The notes below the pieces were generated by a model. The model had not been told where the DNA came from. It saw only the letters and a program-made list of their open reading frames with translations, and made no database searches. From the NCBI GenBank assembly GCA_021432635.1, contig MU270024.1, positions 1,164,906 to 1,228,905 on the forward strand: a DNA stretch of 64,000 nt. Reading direction: 5' to 3'. The translations under genes and the position numbers were made by a program. Positions 48,701 to 59,147 of this stretch are shown piece by piece (positions within the stretch are counted from its first letter, which is position 1; each line of letters begins with the position of its first letter). The stretch is from Thozetella sp. PMI_491. Lineage: Eukaryota; Ascomycota; Sordariomycetes; Chaetosphaeriales; Chaetosphaeriaceae.

Positions 48701-50798
48701 GGTGGATGGTTGCTGCTGCTGCTACTCGCTTGCTTGGCTGCTGCTGCTACTGCTGCTGCTGCTGCTTCTATGCTACTACTACCTTTGTGTAGTGGTGGTG
48801 GTGCAAAGAAAAACTAAGGAAAAATCTTGCCCTGAAAAGCCGAGTCAGCCCCAAATCTCACTCGAAGGAGGGTCGCACACCCAGGGGAGGCGGCGGGCGC
48901 CATCGCTATTTAAAGGGTAGCCAGCTCGGCCGCTCGCATCGCCCTGGACAGACGCCATCGATGAATTATGCTGTGCAACCCTCAAGGGAATTATAGCGAC
49001 CATGGGGTGAGTGAAGGGGGGTGGAGCCCAATTACAAGTACACTAGGGAACGACGACCTACCTGCTTTGGAGACGAGCAAGGCCTTGGGTGGTGTCTCGG
49101 CCGCAATGACGTCGGTCTTTCTTGGAAATGACCTGGTAAATTGTCAGCTCCCACCGCAGGCTATTTACAGGCGTGGCCGGGCGCAAGCAACGAGGAAAAG
49201 CTGCGGTATTTTATCCACATATTGTCCCGGAGACCGGAATGGGGGTCGGGGGGGGCAATTGAAGGCGCAGAGCGGCCGACTTACTGAGTGCTGGCAGTTC
49301 GTGGCTGGGCCGGCCCCGTCGGAGACAGTCAATTCAAGGTGTGTATGAGTGAGCACCTCGGCGGGTTTCGTTGGGGCAGAAGGAAAAGCGGAAAGGGAGC
49401 ATTTTTCGCTCAGACGGCAGGATTTGAGCACCCCATGACCTCGGCGCCCTGCAGAACATTTTTGCGGTGTGAGTGTGAGACTACCCGGGAATCCAAGCAC
49501 GAACCGTCGACCAGAGGCAATAGCGGTGTGAGGTGTCCCGTCTGCCGTGTTCGGGGGGACCACGCTCGCTCCTCTCCTGATCCCAGCTGCTCCCATTCGG
49601 ACCAGCTCGACCTTGGGACGCGAGGAAACGAGTTTGGTAAGAGGTGGCGCAGGGGGGGTGCGCGGGGGTGTGGGGGAAAAAAAAACAAGAACTTGTTGAG
49701 CAGCTTGGCGCCCTCCCGTGTTTACACCCCTATTGGGGAGATTAGCTGTCCTCCTTCCTCGCCCCTTCCTCCCTTCTTCCCCCTTCCAACCCTAACCCTC
49801 GATCCCACCCTCACCGGGGGGCCTCCCACGCCTGCCCACGCCTTCCCATGCTCCTTCTTACTTTGCCTTATTGCATGACTGCATGGAAGCGTGGAACACG
49901 AACGCTACCCGGAGCGTTGGGGAGGGTCCGATGCGTCTCGCACGCTTGCCGACCGCCAGACCGCGCCGGGACAACAGCCTAAGCGCAAAGCGAGCCCGGG
50001 GCCCCCGTAGGCGAGCGTCTTGGCAGCCACACTTTGGGGGGCCATCCCTGGCCCACACACCGACTCGAGTCGGTGTGTGCCTCCGATCGCAGGCGCCTCC
50101 CACGCCGCCCAGCGCCGTTTCGGAGAGCGGGCGCATAATTAATCGCCGGGGCTTAAATTCCTCACCACTCCCACCCCCCAACCACACGCTCTCGAAATCC
50201 CCAAGTGCTAAGCGTCGTCGCTGATTGGCGGGGCCTGGCTCTAGCCTATTCCCCAGGGCATGATCACCACCATCGGACCGAGCTTGGGGGGAGGGGGGAA
50301 CACGGGTGGCTTCTGGCGAGAGCGACGAGACGCGAGGGCCCAAGAGGCCGAGATGCGCGCTTTGGTGACCTGTCAGCTGTACTACGTCCGGCACTTGACC
50401 TGAGGGAAAAAAAGGAATGGGTGAGCTGGCTCGCAATCACGACTTGGGGGTAAAAAAAAAAGCAAGGCCAATCGCACCACCACCACTCTCCCCCCGCCTT
50501 TTAGCCAGCATGCCAGCCCACGGTCCGGCGGTCCCTCGGCCGAGCGATCGCGATTCACGATCGATCTGAGGCAGTTTTTTTTTTTCACCAAGGTGACTTG
50601 GTCACATGAGATACCGCCAGGGGGCTCGAGAAATAATGCTATTAGACCGAGAAATGGAAAAAAGGCTGCTATGCGGTGCGGAGCTACACGGTGGTATATG
50701 GCCTCCCTGTCCCTGTCCCTGTCTGGCCCGCCCAACCCCTCACCTCCACCTCCACCCCGGCCCCCCGGCGCTGGCGCCGGCTCCCGGGTACACTCTAT
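48701..50798. other. 2.1-kb intergenic region, no gene recognised
   Basis: Begins with the GH94 leader, including a TGC/GCA triplet repeat, and ends with the 3' region of the SET gene. Open frames in between are short and random. C/T-rich and A-tract stretches occur at 49670-49870 and 50450-50590. Confidence 0.45.
48709..48781. repeat. Imperfect TGC (GCA on the gene strand) triplet repeat
   Basis: Interrupted TGC/CTACT triplets starting 9 bases upstream of the GH94 start codon, hence probably in its 5' UTR and read as GCA/AGC in the mRNA. Confidence 0.8.
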
Positions 50799-52052
50799 TT
50801 AGGACCGCTTCCCCACGTTGGGGCCCTTGTACTTGTCCTTCTGGTTCCACGAATAGTGGCCCTGGGGGTCGTTGGCTAGGATGCGCATCGTCAACGCGTC
50901 GACCGACTCGGGCCCCTGCTCGATGATGGCGGCCTGGTTCGCCAAGTTGGCGTATCGCACGGCGTCCTTGTGCTTGCCGATGTAGTTGTAGTTGAGCGCC
51001 GCCAGCTGGTACGCCCCCGAGAGCTTAGCCTGCAGCCGGTCGTCCTTGTACAGCTTGATCAGGCGCTCGATCATCTCGGCCGTCACGTGCGTGCTGGTGT
51101 GGTCCTTGAGCTCCGTCTCGATGTCCATGATCTGCTTGAGCCGGTCGTCTGACTTCTTGAGCTCCTGCAGGTCGCCGCCCGCCCTGCACTGCTGGCACTC
51201 GCACTCGTGCCCGTACAGCCGCTTGTGCTGGGCCCGTCGCGCCGCCCGCCCGGAGAAGAAGTCGGTCAGCGAGATGGTCAGCCTCTCGCCAGGCTCTATC
51301 TTGCGCGCCGCCACGGTGCGGTGGGCGAGGAAACCGTCGATGTAGTAGGCCGTGTTGGGGCGGCAATCGTGCCGCAGCCCGGCCGTCTCGGGGTACAGGA
51401 GGAAGTGCTTCTCGGTGGACTCCTCGGTCGCCATGGTCGCGTAGCCGAGGTCCGTCTCGAACGGCAGCGACATGATGGCGTCCTTGACCTTGTGGCCGGT
51501 CGACTTGGCCACCTTCTGGGCGGCAAATTTCTGGCGCGTCGCCCACGGGAGCAGCTTCACTGCCGCGCTGAGGACGCGGTCCTGGTCGGCTGCCTTCTTG
51601 ACGTCTTCGAAGAACTCCTTGTGCACGATCAGGATCGGGGTGAAGCCCATCAGGGGGGTGCCGCGCTTGATGGTCGTGTTAGCCACGAACGCCTTGGTCC
51701 CGTCCTCGAGCTCCTTGAGCTCGAACGGGGGCTCCCGCGGCATCCAGTTGCTTTCTGCCTGCTTGAGCCACCCTTCAGTGCGGGACATTTGCGCCTTGTT
51801 CTTCGAATTGGTGACGATCGAGACACCCCGCCCCCCGGCGATGTAGCGGTTGGAATAGATGCAGTAGTCCCCGGCACACACGCCCGGGTCGACCCAGCCG
51901 CCCTTCTCTTCGGTCAGGTTGCCGACAAACTGCGTGTCCTCGAGGCTCTCCGAGGCGAGGCCGTCCTTCTTGCCCCCGGCGGCCGCCGCGAGCTGCGCGA
52001 AGAGGGCCGGCACTGTAGCGAGGGCGAAGAGGAAGAGCTTGGCGGGAGCCAT
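50799..52052 (-). CDS. SET-domain protein with N-terminal signal peptide, 417 aa
   Basis: A single exon from ATG 52052 to TAA 50799-50801. The N-terminus 'MAPAKLFLFALATVPALFAQLAAAAGG' is a clear signal peptide. A Cys pair ('PGVCAGDYCIYSN') follows, then a SET region: a start near 'FELKELEDGTKAFVANTTIKRGTPLMG', the conserved 'GLRHDCRPNTAYYID' (equivalent to N-H-S-C-x-P-N), 'ARKIEPGERLTIS' and a post-SET-like 'LYGHECECQQC'. A C-terminal helical region resembles the TPR-like tail of SMYD-type proteins. Nuclear or cytosolic SET enzymes methylate lysines using S-adenosylmethionine. A secretory signal would place this one in the ER lumen or outside, where S-adenosylmethionine supply is unclear. The usual N-H of N-H-S-C is changed to R-H-D-C, so activity is uncertain. 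Confidence 0.88.
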   Translation of the reverse strand: MAPAKLFLFALATVPALFAQLAAAAGGKKDGLASESLEDTQFVGNLTEEKGGWVDPGVCAGDYCIYSNRYIAGGRGVSIVTNSKNKAQMSRTEGWLKQAESNWMPREPPFELKELEDGTKAFVANTTIKRGTPLMGFTPILIVHKEFFEDVKKAADQDRVLSAAVKLLPWATRQKFAAQKVAKSTGHKVKDAIMSLPFETDLGYATMATEESTEKHFLLYPETAGLRHDCRPNTAYYIDGFLAHRTVAARKIEPGERLTISLTDFFSGRAARRAQHKRLYGHECECQQCRAGGDLQELKKSDDRLKQIMDIETELKDHTSTHVTAEMIERLIKLYKDDRLQAKLSGAYQLAALNYNYIGKHKDAVRYANLANQAAIIEQGPESVDALTMRILANDPQGHYSWNQKDKYKGPNVGKRS

Positions 52053-53507
52053 GGCGTGAGCTTCTTCAGTCAAGACTGGGACAAGGGCATCAACGCGCGG
52101 TGTGTTCGATGGCCGTGGGTAGAGGATACCCTGTGGATGGGCGCGCTGGCGGGAGCTTGGCGGTGCATCGCGCTTTTATTCCTCCCCGCGCGGTTCGGCG
52201 ATGGTCGACGATGTTTCGGCTCGTGCAACGTGGCCAGAAAGCTCCGACGCTTCTGCGGTTTCTGCGTCTTCGTCGTCTGTATTGGCTGCTCTCATGCGGC
52301 TTGTCGCTGGGTCTGCAAGTGCCTAAAATGCCTTGAAATACTTTGCATTTACCCGAGAGGTCGGAGACGACAGGTCGCGGGAGAGCCCGCCGGCGTGTGA
52401 GCGAGGCACGCGGGAAAAAGATGCCAGCTTGCACATGACCACCATCCAAACAGACGGGGAAGGGCATCTCTGGCGTCTTGTGGACAGGTAGCAGTTTTTC
52501 TCGATCCATCCTGTCGCAGTCAATAAACTTTGCCCCTGAAAGCCGCGTGGGGATGTCAACAGACCCACATCTGAGGCTCACCGGCCGCCTGCTTCCAGTT
52601 GCCCGGATACTACGTCATAGGGATCGGTCGAGTCATCTCTGAGCAATCCGGCAAGAATCTTGTTACCCTCATCGGCAACTCGTTAACTTGCAGTGAAACT
52701 TGTTTCTCGGTCCTCCAATCAAAGACAGCCCGGGTCGGCTGTAGTCGAGCTTCTATACCAAATTAAGTGGGGTTGCACAGCTCGTATTAGACTAAACTAG
52801 GGGGTTTCTATTTTCTTGACCTCGACTAGTACTCGAGCTGCTCAAAACGTTTAGCGTACATAACAACTCCTTTTTTTTTTGCCGGGGGGGAGGAACGGTC
52901 CTCCTATCAATGGACGCAGCGAGTGTGTTGAAAGATGGGATGCATCATGCATGCAGGGGCTGCCCAAAAACTAAGCCTGTCAGGCCTCTTGGCGACGCTG
53001 GTTTAAACTTCGAAACATGGTGTACCCACGATGCAATGATGCGGATCGAGGCCTCGGTGACTCTTCCGAGGCCTCTTTCCGGGTCCCCTCGTAAAATCAC
53101 CGTTCAATTAAGCGTTTCGGCGGCGGGTTTGAGAGTGTGGTTGCACTTGCGGCTGTCGGTGAAGTGGGCACTTGCACGACTCGCGCGAAGAGCTCTCAGC
53201 TTCGACGTTGTGGCAGAGCCGGCGGGCCCGAAGCGGTTACGCCCGCCTGCTCCTCGGGTCAAATAGAAAGGTAGCTATCAAGTCCCCCGGGGCGAAGAGA
53301 AATTCACATTTCTAAAACGACAGCTCCCGCCCAAGATCTCATCGCCGGCTAGCGGCGTAACGCCGCCAACATGACGCCCATCAGCCATTCATTTTCTCGT
53401 CTTCAAGGTACCTCAAGGATCAGAGATATCAATGCTGCAGTAGTGAAGTTGACTGAGAATTGCATCCAGATGCGCCTAGCCCTACTTATGTAGATGGGAA
53501 GCAGGCA
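52053..53507. promoter_or_regulatory. 1.45-kb divergent region between SET gene and membrane-protein gene
   Basis: Start codons face away from each other. The section 52590-52880 is AT-richer than its surroundings. A 118-codon ATG frame at 52910-53266 is present but its composition is random. An upstream exon of the membrane-protein gene could lie near 53400-53460. Confidence 0.4.
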
Positions 53508-55335
53508 ATGCCGATCGGAACGAAAGAAGAGCTAACCCGCGGGTTGCGCACCACCAAGACGTCTCGAATACGAATCATAACCTCTGTGTTGCTTACGTGG
53601 TTCATGACCGTCGCCGTCATACTCGCCATGTACGGTGTACTGATACACTACGGCCAGGTGTCGGTAATGACAACAACCTCCAAGAGGCTCTTCAACACCA
53701 TCATGACCGGTCTCTCCATCTCTCTGGGTTTAGCCGTCGCCATGAGTATCGAAAAAATGTGCTCCGAGATTCAGTGGTGGATCCTTACCCGCCGTTACAG
53801 GACCAGGCGCAAAGTACGAGACTATAGGTCGTCTATTTCATGTTGCTTTTATTAACGATCGTCTAGGTCGAGCTGATCTTACGAGGAGGTACCTTGCAGC
53901 ATATAGTTCTTCTTGGGATTCGATCTGCCCGCATTACCACGCGCCTATCGACGCTCTTTGCGATAATATTGACTTTGGTGAGATGTCATGCCCCTGGTAA
54001 TGACAATACTCTCTCCTGACCTGGTGGTTTCTATAGGGATCACAAATCGGCCTCGCCTTGATCGGGCTGTGCTACAACACAGACAAGGCCGAGAACATCG
54101 CCCTGTTGTCCGATGAAGGGAAGGTCGCTATCGCCAACATGTCGGCAATCCAGACAGTACATCTGCTCTCATCAAACTCCACATCTACTCTCGCGCAGCA
54201 GTATACAGCCAATACGTTAGTCCCCCCCTCCCCATTTCCATATAACGCGAGATTATGCCTGACGGGTCGCACTTCTAGCTATGGCACATGGTCGCTCGCG
54301 TACAGCACCGAGTCAATCGACAAAATCCCCAAGCCTGGCACCACCTGGGACTCCACAGACCCCTTGTACTACTGTGGCGATAGCAATTGCCAGTTCATAT
54401 TTCACGAGGCTTCAGCTGATTCGATAGACAACGATGATTTGATTCCATTCTATGTCAACACGCAGCGGTCCATCAACTCGTCTGCGGTCTGCCAGAGCTG
54501 GGCCGTCACCTCTGGCGGTTCTGGAACGGATAGCTTCATTACGATCGAGAACCCGTCGGGAAACTCCAGCGTCTTTATCCCGGTGCAGGAAGGTGTTGAC
54601 CAGACAACTTACATGACCAATACGACGCTAAGCTGCGGCCCAGCGTGCAGCATCGTGACGGCATTCGAGGCATCCACGAAGTCGCCATGGTACTACAGTT
54701 GCAACGTCACCGTGACGAATGTCACGGGTGGTACCCGGCCCGAGCACGAGGCTGGTGCCGACCTACGGGCGATGGCAGCGGCGGCTATAGCCCTCAAGGG
54801 ATACGACATGCCCTCTATGGCCAACGACACGCGCTTTCAGTACCAAGTATATCCAGCAGAATCCGTCTTTGGCCTGCCAAAGAACGGATCCCGGACGGAC
54901 ATGGCCTTCCTCATGGCCCGTTTCGCCATCGGCGTGGTGGCGATTGCGGCTCAAAACAATCCGCAGCTGGCGGTCGACGGCATCATCCCGACGCAGGGAA
55001 ATGTGCTCAAGGTGGAGCACTGGGGCTACCTACACCTGATCTTCTTTCTGACCGCGGGCCTCCAGCTGGTCCTCGGACTGACGGCGGCATTTGTCTCGCA
55101 CAGCGTGGTGGTGCCGCGCAAGGGCCCAATCGAGGTAGCCAAAGTTATGAGGGCGATGATGGTACCGTCCTCCGGCACCGACCGGTGGATTTACAAGAAT
55201 CGGTTGGTGGCCGAGGGCGGTGTCTACGACGCGTACATGGAAGAACTTCCGGGTCAGGCAGCAGAAGAGTCAGATATGATTGAGATGGATCAGAAGAACC
55301 GAGACTCGGGGCGATCAAGAGAGCAAAGGTTATAG
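53508..55335 (+). CDS. Uncharacterised multi-pass membrane protein with large glycosylated loop, 550 aa
   Basis: Four exons are proposed: 53508-53813, 53867-53977, 54037-54215 and 54279-55335. Introns are 53, 59 and 63 bp. The third (donor GTTAGT, CTGAC branch point, acceptor CTAG) is a multiple of three with no stop, so an unspliced 571-aa form is also readable. Hydrophobic segments: 'IITSVLLTWFMTVAVILAMYGV', 'TIMTGLSISLGLAVAMS' and 'LFAIILTLGSQIGLALIGL' near the N-terminus, and 'LHLIFFLTAGLQLVLGLTAAF' near the C-terminus. Between them is a ~300-residue region with many N-x-S/T sequons ('NSTST', 'NSSAV', 'NTTLSCGPAC', 'NVTVTNVT') and paired cysteines, clearly extracytosolic. The acidic tail is cytosolic. 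It belongs to no family I can name with confidence. ATG 53508 is the first in frame, but an extra upstream exon is possible. Confidence 0.8.
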
Positions 55336-56166
55336 CTGGCTGCACGCGCTGCATGCTGAGCGTGCAAATATGAATATAGCTACCGTCTGGTGACAACAGC
55401 ATATGGTCATATTGGTACATAGGTACTGGCTTTGTTTAATTATACATACGCTTAAATTGACCCTGTTTCTGGTGAGCTTGAATGATTTAAAGGCTGGCAA
55501 ACGATAGATGCGAAGTCTTCGTGAACATCTGCGAGGGGTGGCCGCGACTCTCCTGGTTTTGATCCTTCTAGCCTCGGATTTATTCTAGTCTGGTCAATGC
55601 AGGCTCAGTTGTCGGGCTGTACCTGGTTCCCGGAAGCAGACGTCAGAGTTCATTGGCTACCTCGCCAGGGGTATTGCTATCCGTAAACACTGAAACCATC
55701 CAAGTTGAGTTAAGGCCCGTCCCCATCCGCGCGACTCCACAGTCCAGATGGTCGCATATTCTGCCCACCACGGCTAAGCGCCGTTTCTAAGGTCTATTAT
55801 GCCCAAAAAAATTGTCCATCTAGTCAGGCAGTGGGCCTCAATGCAGGAGAACGTAGTAAGTAGGTACACAAAATTTGGCGAGGCGATGGACGGCAGTGCT
55901 TTCCCTTGGTACGAGGGACCAGTCAATTCCAGAACTACGGGCGCCTCTCCGGTGGCATTGTCTGTAAGCTGAACTCTGCGCCCCTGAGGGCGCAACGCGT
56001 AGCCCATTGCCTCCATCCGCGAGGTATAAATTGAGGGGGTGCATTATTGCACATTTCTCCCCAAACAACTTGAGCTCATCCTTGGCTTTGTATTCTTTCT
56101 ATCCTCCTCTCTCCAACCAAGTTCCGAATAACACGAAATATACTCCCTTGTTACCCGTCGGCCACC
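55336..56166. other. Intergenic: 3' region and DUF1993 promoter
   Basis: 831 bp with no supported gene. The last 140 bases hold a TATA-like box and a C/T-rich leader. Confidence 0.5.
56025..56031 (+). promoter_or_regulatory. TATA-like box (TATAAAT) of the DUF1993 gene
   Basis: TATAAAT lies 136 bp upstream of the ATG at 56167, followed by a pyrimidine-rich leader, a spacing usual for fungal core promoters. Confidence 0.5.
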
Positions 56167-56751
56167 ATGACCTCCCTCTACAAGCAGTCGGTGCCGCCCC
56201 TCATCAAGTCCCTCCGCGCCCTGTCGGGGTTGCTGGAGAAGGGCGCCAAGTTCGCCCAAGAGAAGGGCAAGACGGAAGAGGAGATGTTGTCGTACCGTCT
56301 GATCGAAGATATGCTACCGTGAGCCAGTCTGAACTGGGCATACCGTTGATGTCGAAACTGACCCCGGCAAACTGTCAGGCTCTCTTACCAGGTCCAATCG
56401 TGCTCAAACACGGCCAAGTTCCTCGCGGTGCGCGTGGGCGGCATCGAACCCATCGTCCTCGAGGACAACGAAAAGACGTTCCCAGAGCTGCAGGCGCGCA
56501 TCACAAAGACGATCGAGATCCTAGAGTCAGTCGATCCCAAGGCAATGGACGGGAAGGAGGACGCAGAGGTCCTGATGAAAACGCCAAGGATGGGCACCTT
56601 CAAGTTTACTGGCTACACATATGTCTCGGAATACACCCTGCCCAATTTCCACTTCCACATGACCAGCGCCTACTGCATCCTCCGCCAGCTTGGCGCCCCG
56701 GTGGGAGCCATGGACTACCTGAAGGACGTTTTCACAAAGGTCGAGGAGTAG
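56167..56751 (+). CDS. DUF1993 family protein, 174 aa
   Basis: Two exons, 56167-56318 and 56379-56751. The 60-bp phase-2 intron (donor GTGAGC, acceptor TCAG) joins 'LSYRLIEDMLP' to 'LSYQVQSCSNTAKFLAVRVGG'. The start 'MTSLYKQSVPPLIKSLRALSGLLEKG' and later 'NEKTFPELQARITKTIEILESV', 'FTGYTYVSEYTLPNFHFHMTSAYCILR' and 'GAPVGAMDYL' match the DUF1993 (DinB-like four-helix) family found in bacteria and fungi. The Kozak context is good (GCCACCATGA). In DinB-like folds three histidines bind a metal; here His in 'NFHFH' is conserved but the full triad is not obvious. Function is unknown. It has a TATA box and is convergent with dynactin p25. Confidence 0.92.
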
Positions 56752-57375
56752 CGAGCCGCAACCGATGCGGCGCGCGCCATGGTAGGCGCTGGACCGCGAT
56801 TCAAAAGACAACGCGGAGCCGGGGAATGAGAAGAGGCCCTCCGAGCTCTTATGACGTCATTGGACATGTGCCCCGGGAAGACGTGAGAAGCCGTCGAGGC
56901 TAGTGTCGAGGCCAGCAGGTTGGGTTGGGCTGTAGATAAACAAGATCGGAGGCTCAAAATTAGAGTTCTGAGCCTCATACATAACGAATAGTATCTTCCG
57001 GTCCCCCTCCAGAAGCAAGCAAGGTCATGTGAGCGGCATGCACGAGAGCTCGGGAATGGTGGGGAGGATTTCGTCGGGCATGGTGTTTATCCGAATGCAG
57101 GCGGCCACTGCTGTGCGTCCCCCCCCCTTGCAATCCCTCCGTGCGAGGCCCGACTTATTCGGCCCATGCGAGCATGCCGTGCATCCGTCCTGTGGCCTAG
57201 CGTGGCGGCGCTCCGTCAAACCCGCTGCAGCCTATGCGAGAGCGGCTGCCGTACTCCGTGCGGACATCCCGACTCGTCCAGGCGTGCATCGCACCCACGC
57301 CGTGGCCCTAGCGTTATCACATGCCCGGCGCCTCACTAGATAGCGTTGCCGCGCGACCCTAATAGGCGCACCCTC
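56752..57375. other. Intergenic between convergent DUF1993 and dynactin p25 genes
   Basis: 624 bp with both 3' regions; no gene seen. Confidence 0.5.
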
Positions 57376-58149
57376 TCACGCAGGAGCGGGCTGCGGGTTG
57401 TTGCCAACCGTCTTGTACAGCTCCCTCAGCTCAAATTTTTCGTGCCCGCCCTCGGGCACCTCGTCGATGACCCGTGCCGGCTTTCCGGCAACCACGCTGA
57501 AGCTGGGGATGACCATGTTCGGGGGCACCACGGAGCCGTCCAGGATGCGCACGTAGTCCTTGATGATGGCGAACTCCCCAATGACGACGCCAGTGCCGAT
57601 GTGTACATGGCTGCCGATGCTCGCGGCCTGGATGACCGAGGTGGGTCCGACGAAGACGTGGTCACCGATGCGCAGGGGCATGTAGGTGAAGCCGCTGGAC
57701 GAGGCGAAAAAGGAGGAGTCAGCAGAGCGCTCGAGAGGGATCTTAGGCCGGGGGTATGGCGTCACGGGGCAAAAGGAGATAGGGCTAGGGAGGAAGGAGA
57801 AGGGACCGACCCTTTGTACATCCGCCCCGGGGGCCGCAGGCAGCATCCGCGACTGAGGAAGCAGTAGCGGCCAATAGCGACTGCGGTGTTGTTGGCGGGA
57901 GCACCGCCCGAGGCCGGAGCCGAGCGCGCGAGATCGCCTCGGATCATGACCTCGGGCTGGATGACTGTCTTGCCGCCCAGCATGATGTTCTGGGTGCCGA
58001 CCAGGGTCGCTTTGCGGGCGACTTTGTTCCCCGTGTCCTGCGAGCGGGCGGGCGGCGGGTTAGACGAGTCGCGTTTGCAGGAGGAAGGAGTGCGCAGCCG
58101 GCAGTCTTACCGTCTCGATATACTCCCCTCTGGGGGGGCGGCGCGACAT
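57376..58149 (-). CDS. Dynactin subunit p25 (DCTN5-type), 194 aa
   Basis: Three exons on the minus strand: 58149-58111, 58037-57811 and 57694-57376. Introns are 73 and 116 bp with donors GTAAGA and GTCGGT and acceptors GCAG and CCAG. Exon 1 codes for only 13 residues ('MSRRPPRGEYIET'). The protein is a left-handed beta-helix of hexapeptide repeats, seen in 'LGGKTVIQPEVMIRGDLA', 'AVAIGRYCFLSRGCCLRPP', 'LRIGDHVFVGPTSVIQAASIGSHVHIGTGVVIGEFAIIKD' region and 'ILDGSVVPPNMVIPSFSVVAGKPARVI'. It fits dynactin p25, part of the pointed-end complex. In filamentous fungi p25 is needed for dynein to move early endosomes. A small insert ('SAPASGGAPANNT') interrupts the second coil. Confidence 0.93.
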
Positions 58150-59147
58150 TTTGGCGGTTGTTTGTGCAGGCCACGCGTCTTCTGAGATGGATGGATGTCT
58201 CGTTGTGGCTCAGTGGGAGTCGCTGGTGTTTCAACCAAAGGTCGCGCTTTCGCAGCGCTCTTCGGGCTCCGAGTCTGGGAAGAGGAAAAAGTGCAGGTGC
58301 ACGCGTCGCGTGGCCCAAGCTCCTCCAGTGCCCCTCACTTTGGGGGTCGTAGCAATAAGGTCAGGGACTGGTCTTCTTTGGGGCCTAAAGTGGGTCGTTG
58401 CCGCCTCCCTCTAGCAGACCTCTCCAACTCTGAAACCAACATTCCTGAGGAGTGGTCCCGGGCCTCAGCTTAGTCGTCCCGACAAAAATAGGGCAAGTTT
58501 GGGCAGTTTGGATCTTTTTTGGAGGGTATCACGAATTCTCTCCTCAGCGCAGGCGGTCGCACCAACAATGGTCCGCACAAACGGTCGCGTCCCACCGCCT
58601 CCGACAGTGCCGACCAGGCTCCCAAAGCCTGCAAATGCGACCATCAATGGGGAAACGATCATCGAGTCGGGCAAAGAGCGACACATGCGCCAAGCGCCGC
58701 CAAGAGTGACCAAGGAAGCCCATTATTTTCCTATCTCTAAATTATAGAGGCCTGGTTCTAGGGACTAGGGAGCCCAATTCCTTCCTACGACATCTCCACA
58801 GTTGCAACCACCCCTTTTTTTTCTTTTTTTTCTTTTTCCGCGGTAAGCTCGGTTGTATTGGTTTCTAAATAAGATGGATAAAATAAAGTAAAATAAAAGT
58901 AAAAGCTGAGGTAGGCATCAATTGTATACCTGTATGCTGAGTTCTATACCCATGTTGTTCCCCCGACCCGCCCCGGGCTCCCAGTCTAATTGTTGCCTTG
59001 ATTAAGCTAGCTATGTACAGTAGAAGCATTAAGTCCATGGATCCGCCGACATGGACCCAAAGTAAAAAGTCTAAAGATAAAAACAGCTCCATCCGGAGCG
59101 CGACGGCCGTGCATGTACATGGTGAGGGTTCGAGCAGGATCCCACGC
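58150..59147. other. 1.0-kb intergenic region, no gene recognised
   Basis: Holds the upstream region of dynactin p25 and the 3' region of the laccase. An AT-rich part at 58800-58920 has T- and A-rich tracts that could include the laccase 3' end. Confidence 0.45.

Noticed and set aside
51207-52400. 397-codon plus-strand frame over the SET gene
   Set aside because: Antisense shadow of the SET reading frame; no recognisable motif.
52910-53266. 118-codon ATG frame between the SET and membrane-protein genes
   Set aside because: Random-looking sequence without signal peptide or motif; too weak to call a gene without transcript or conservation data.
59126-59145. GGTTCGAGC-like sequence resembling a tRNA B box
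   Set aside because: No matching A box, acceptor stem or anticodon arm could be folded around it.
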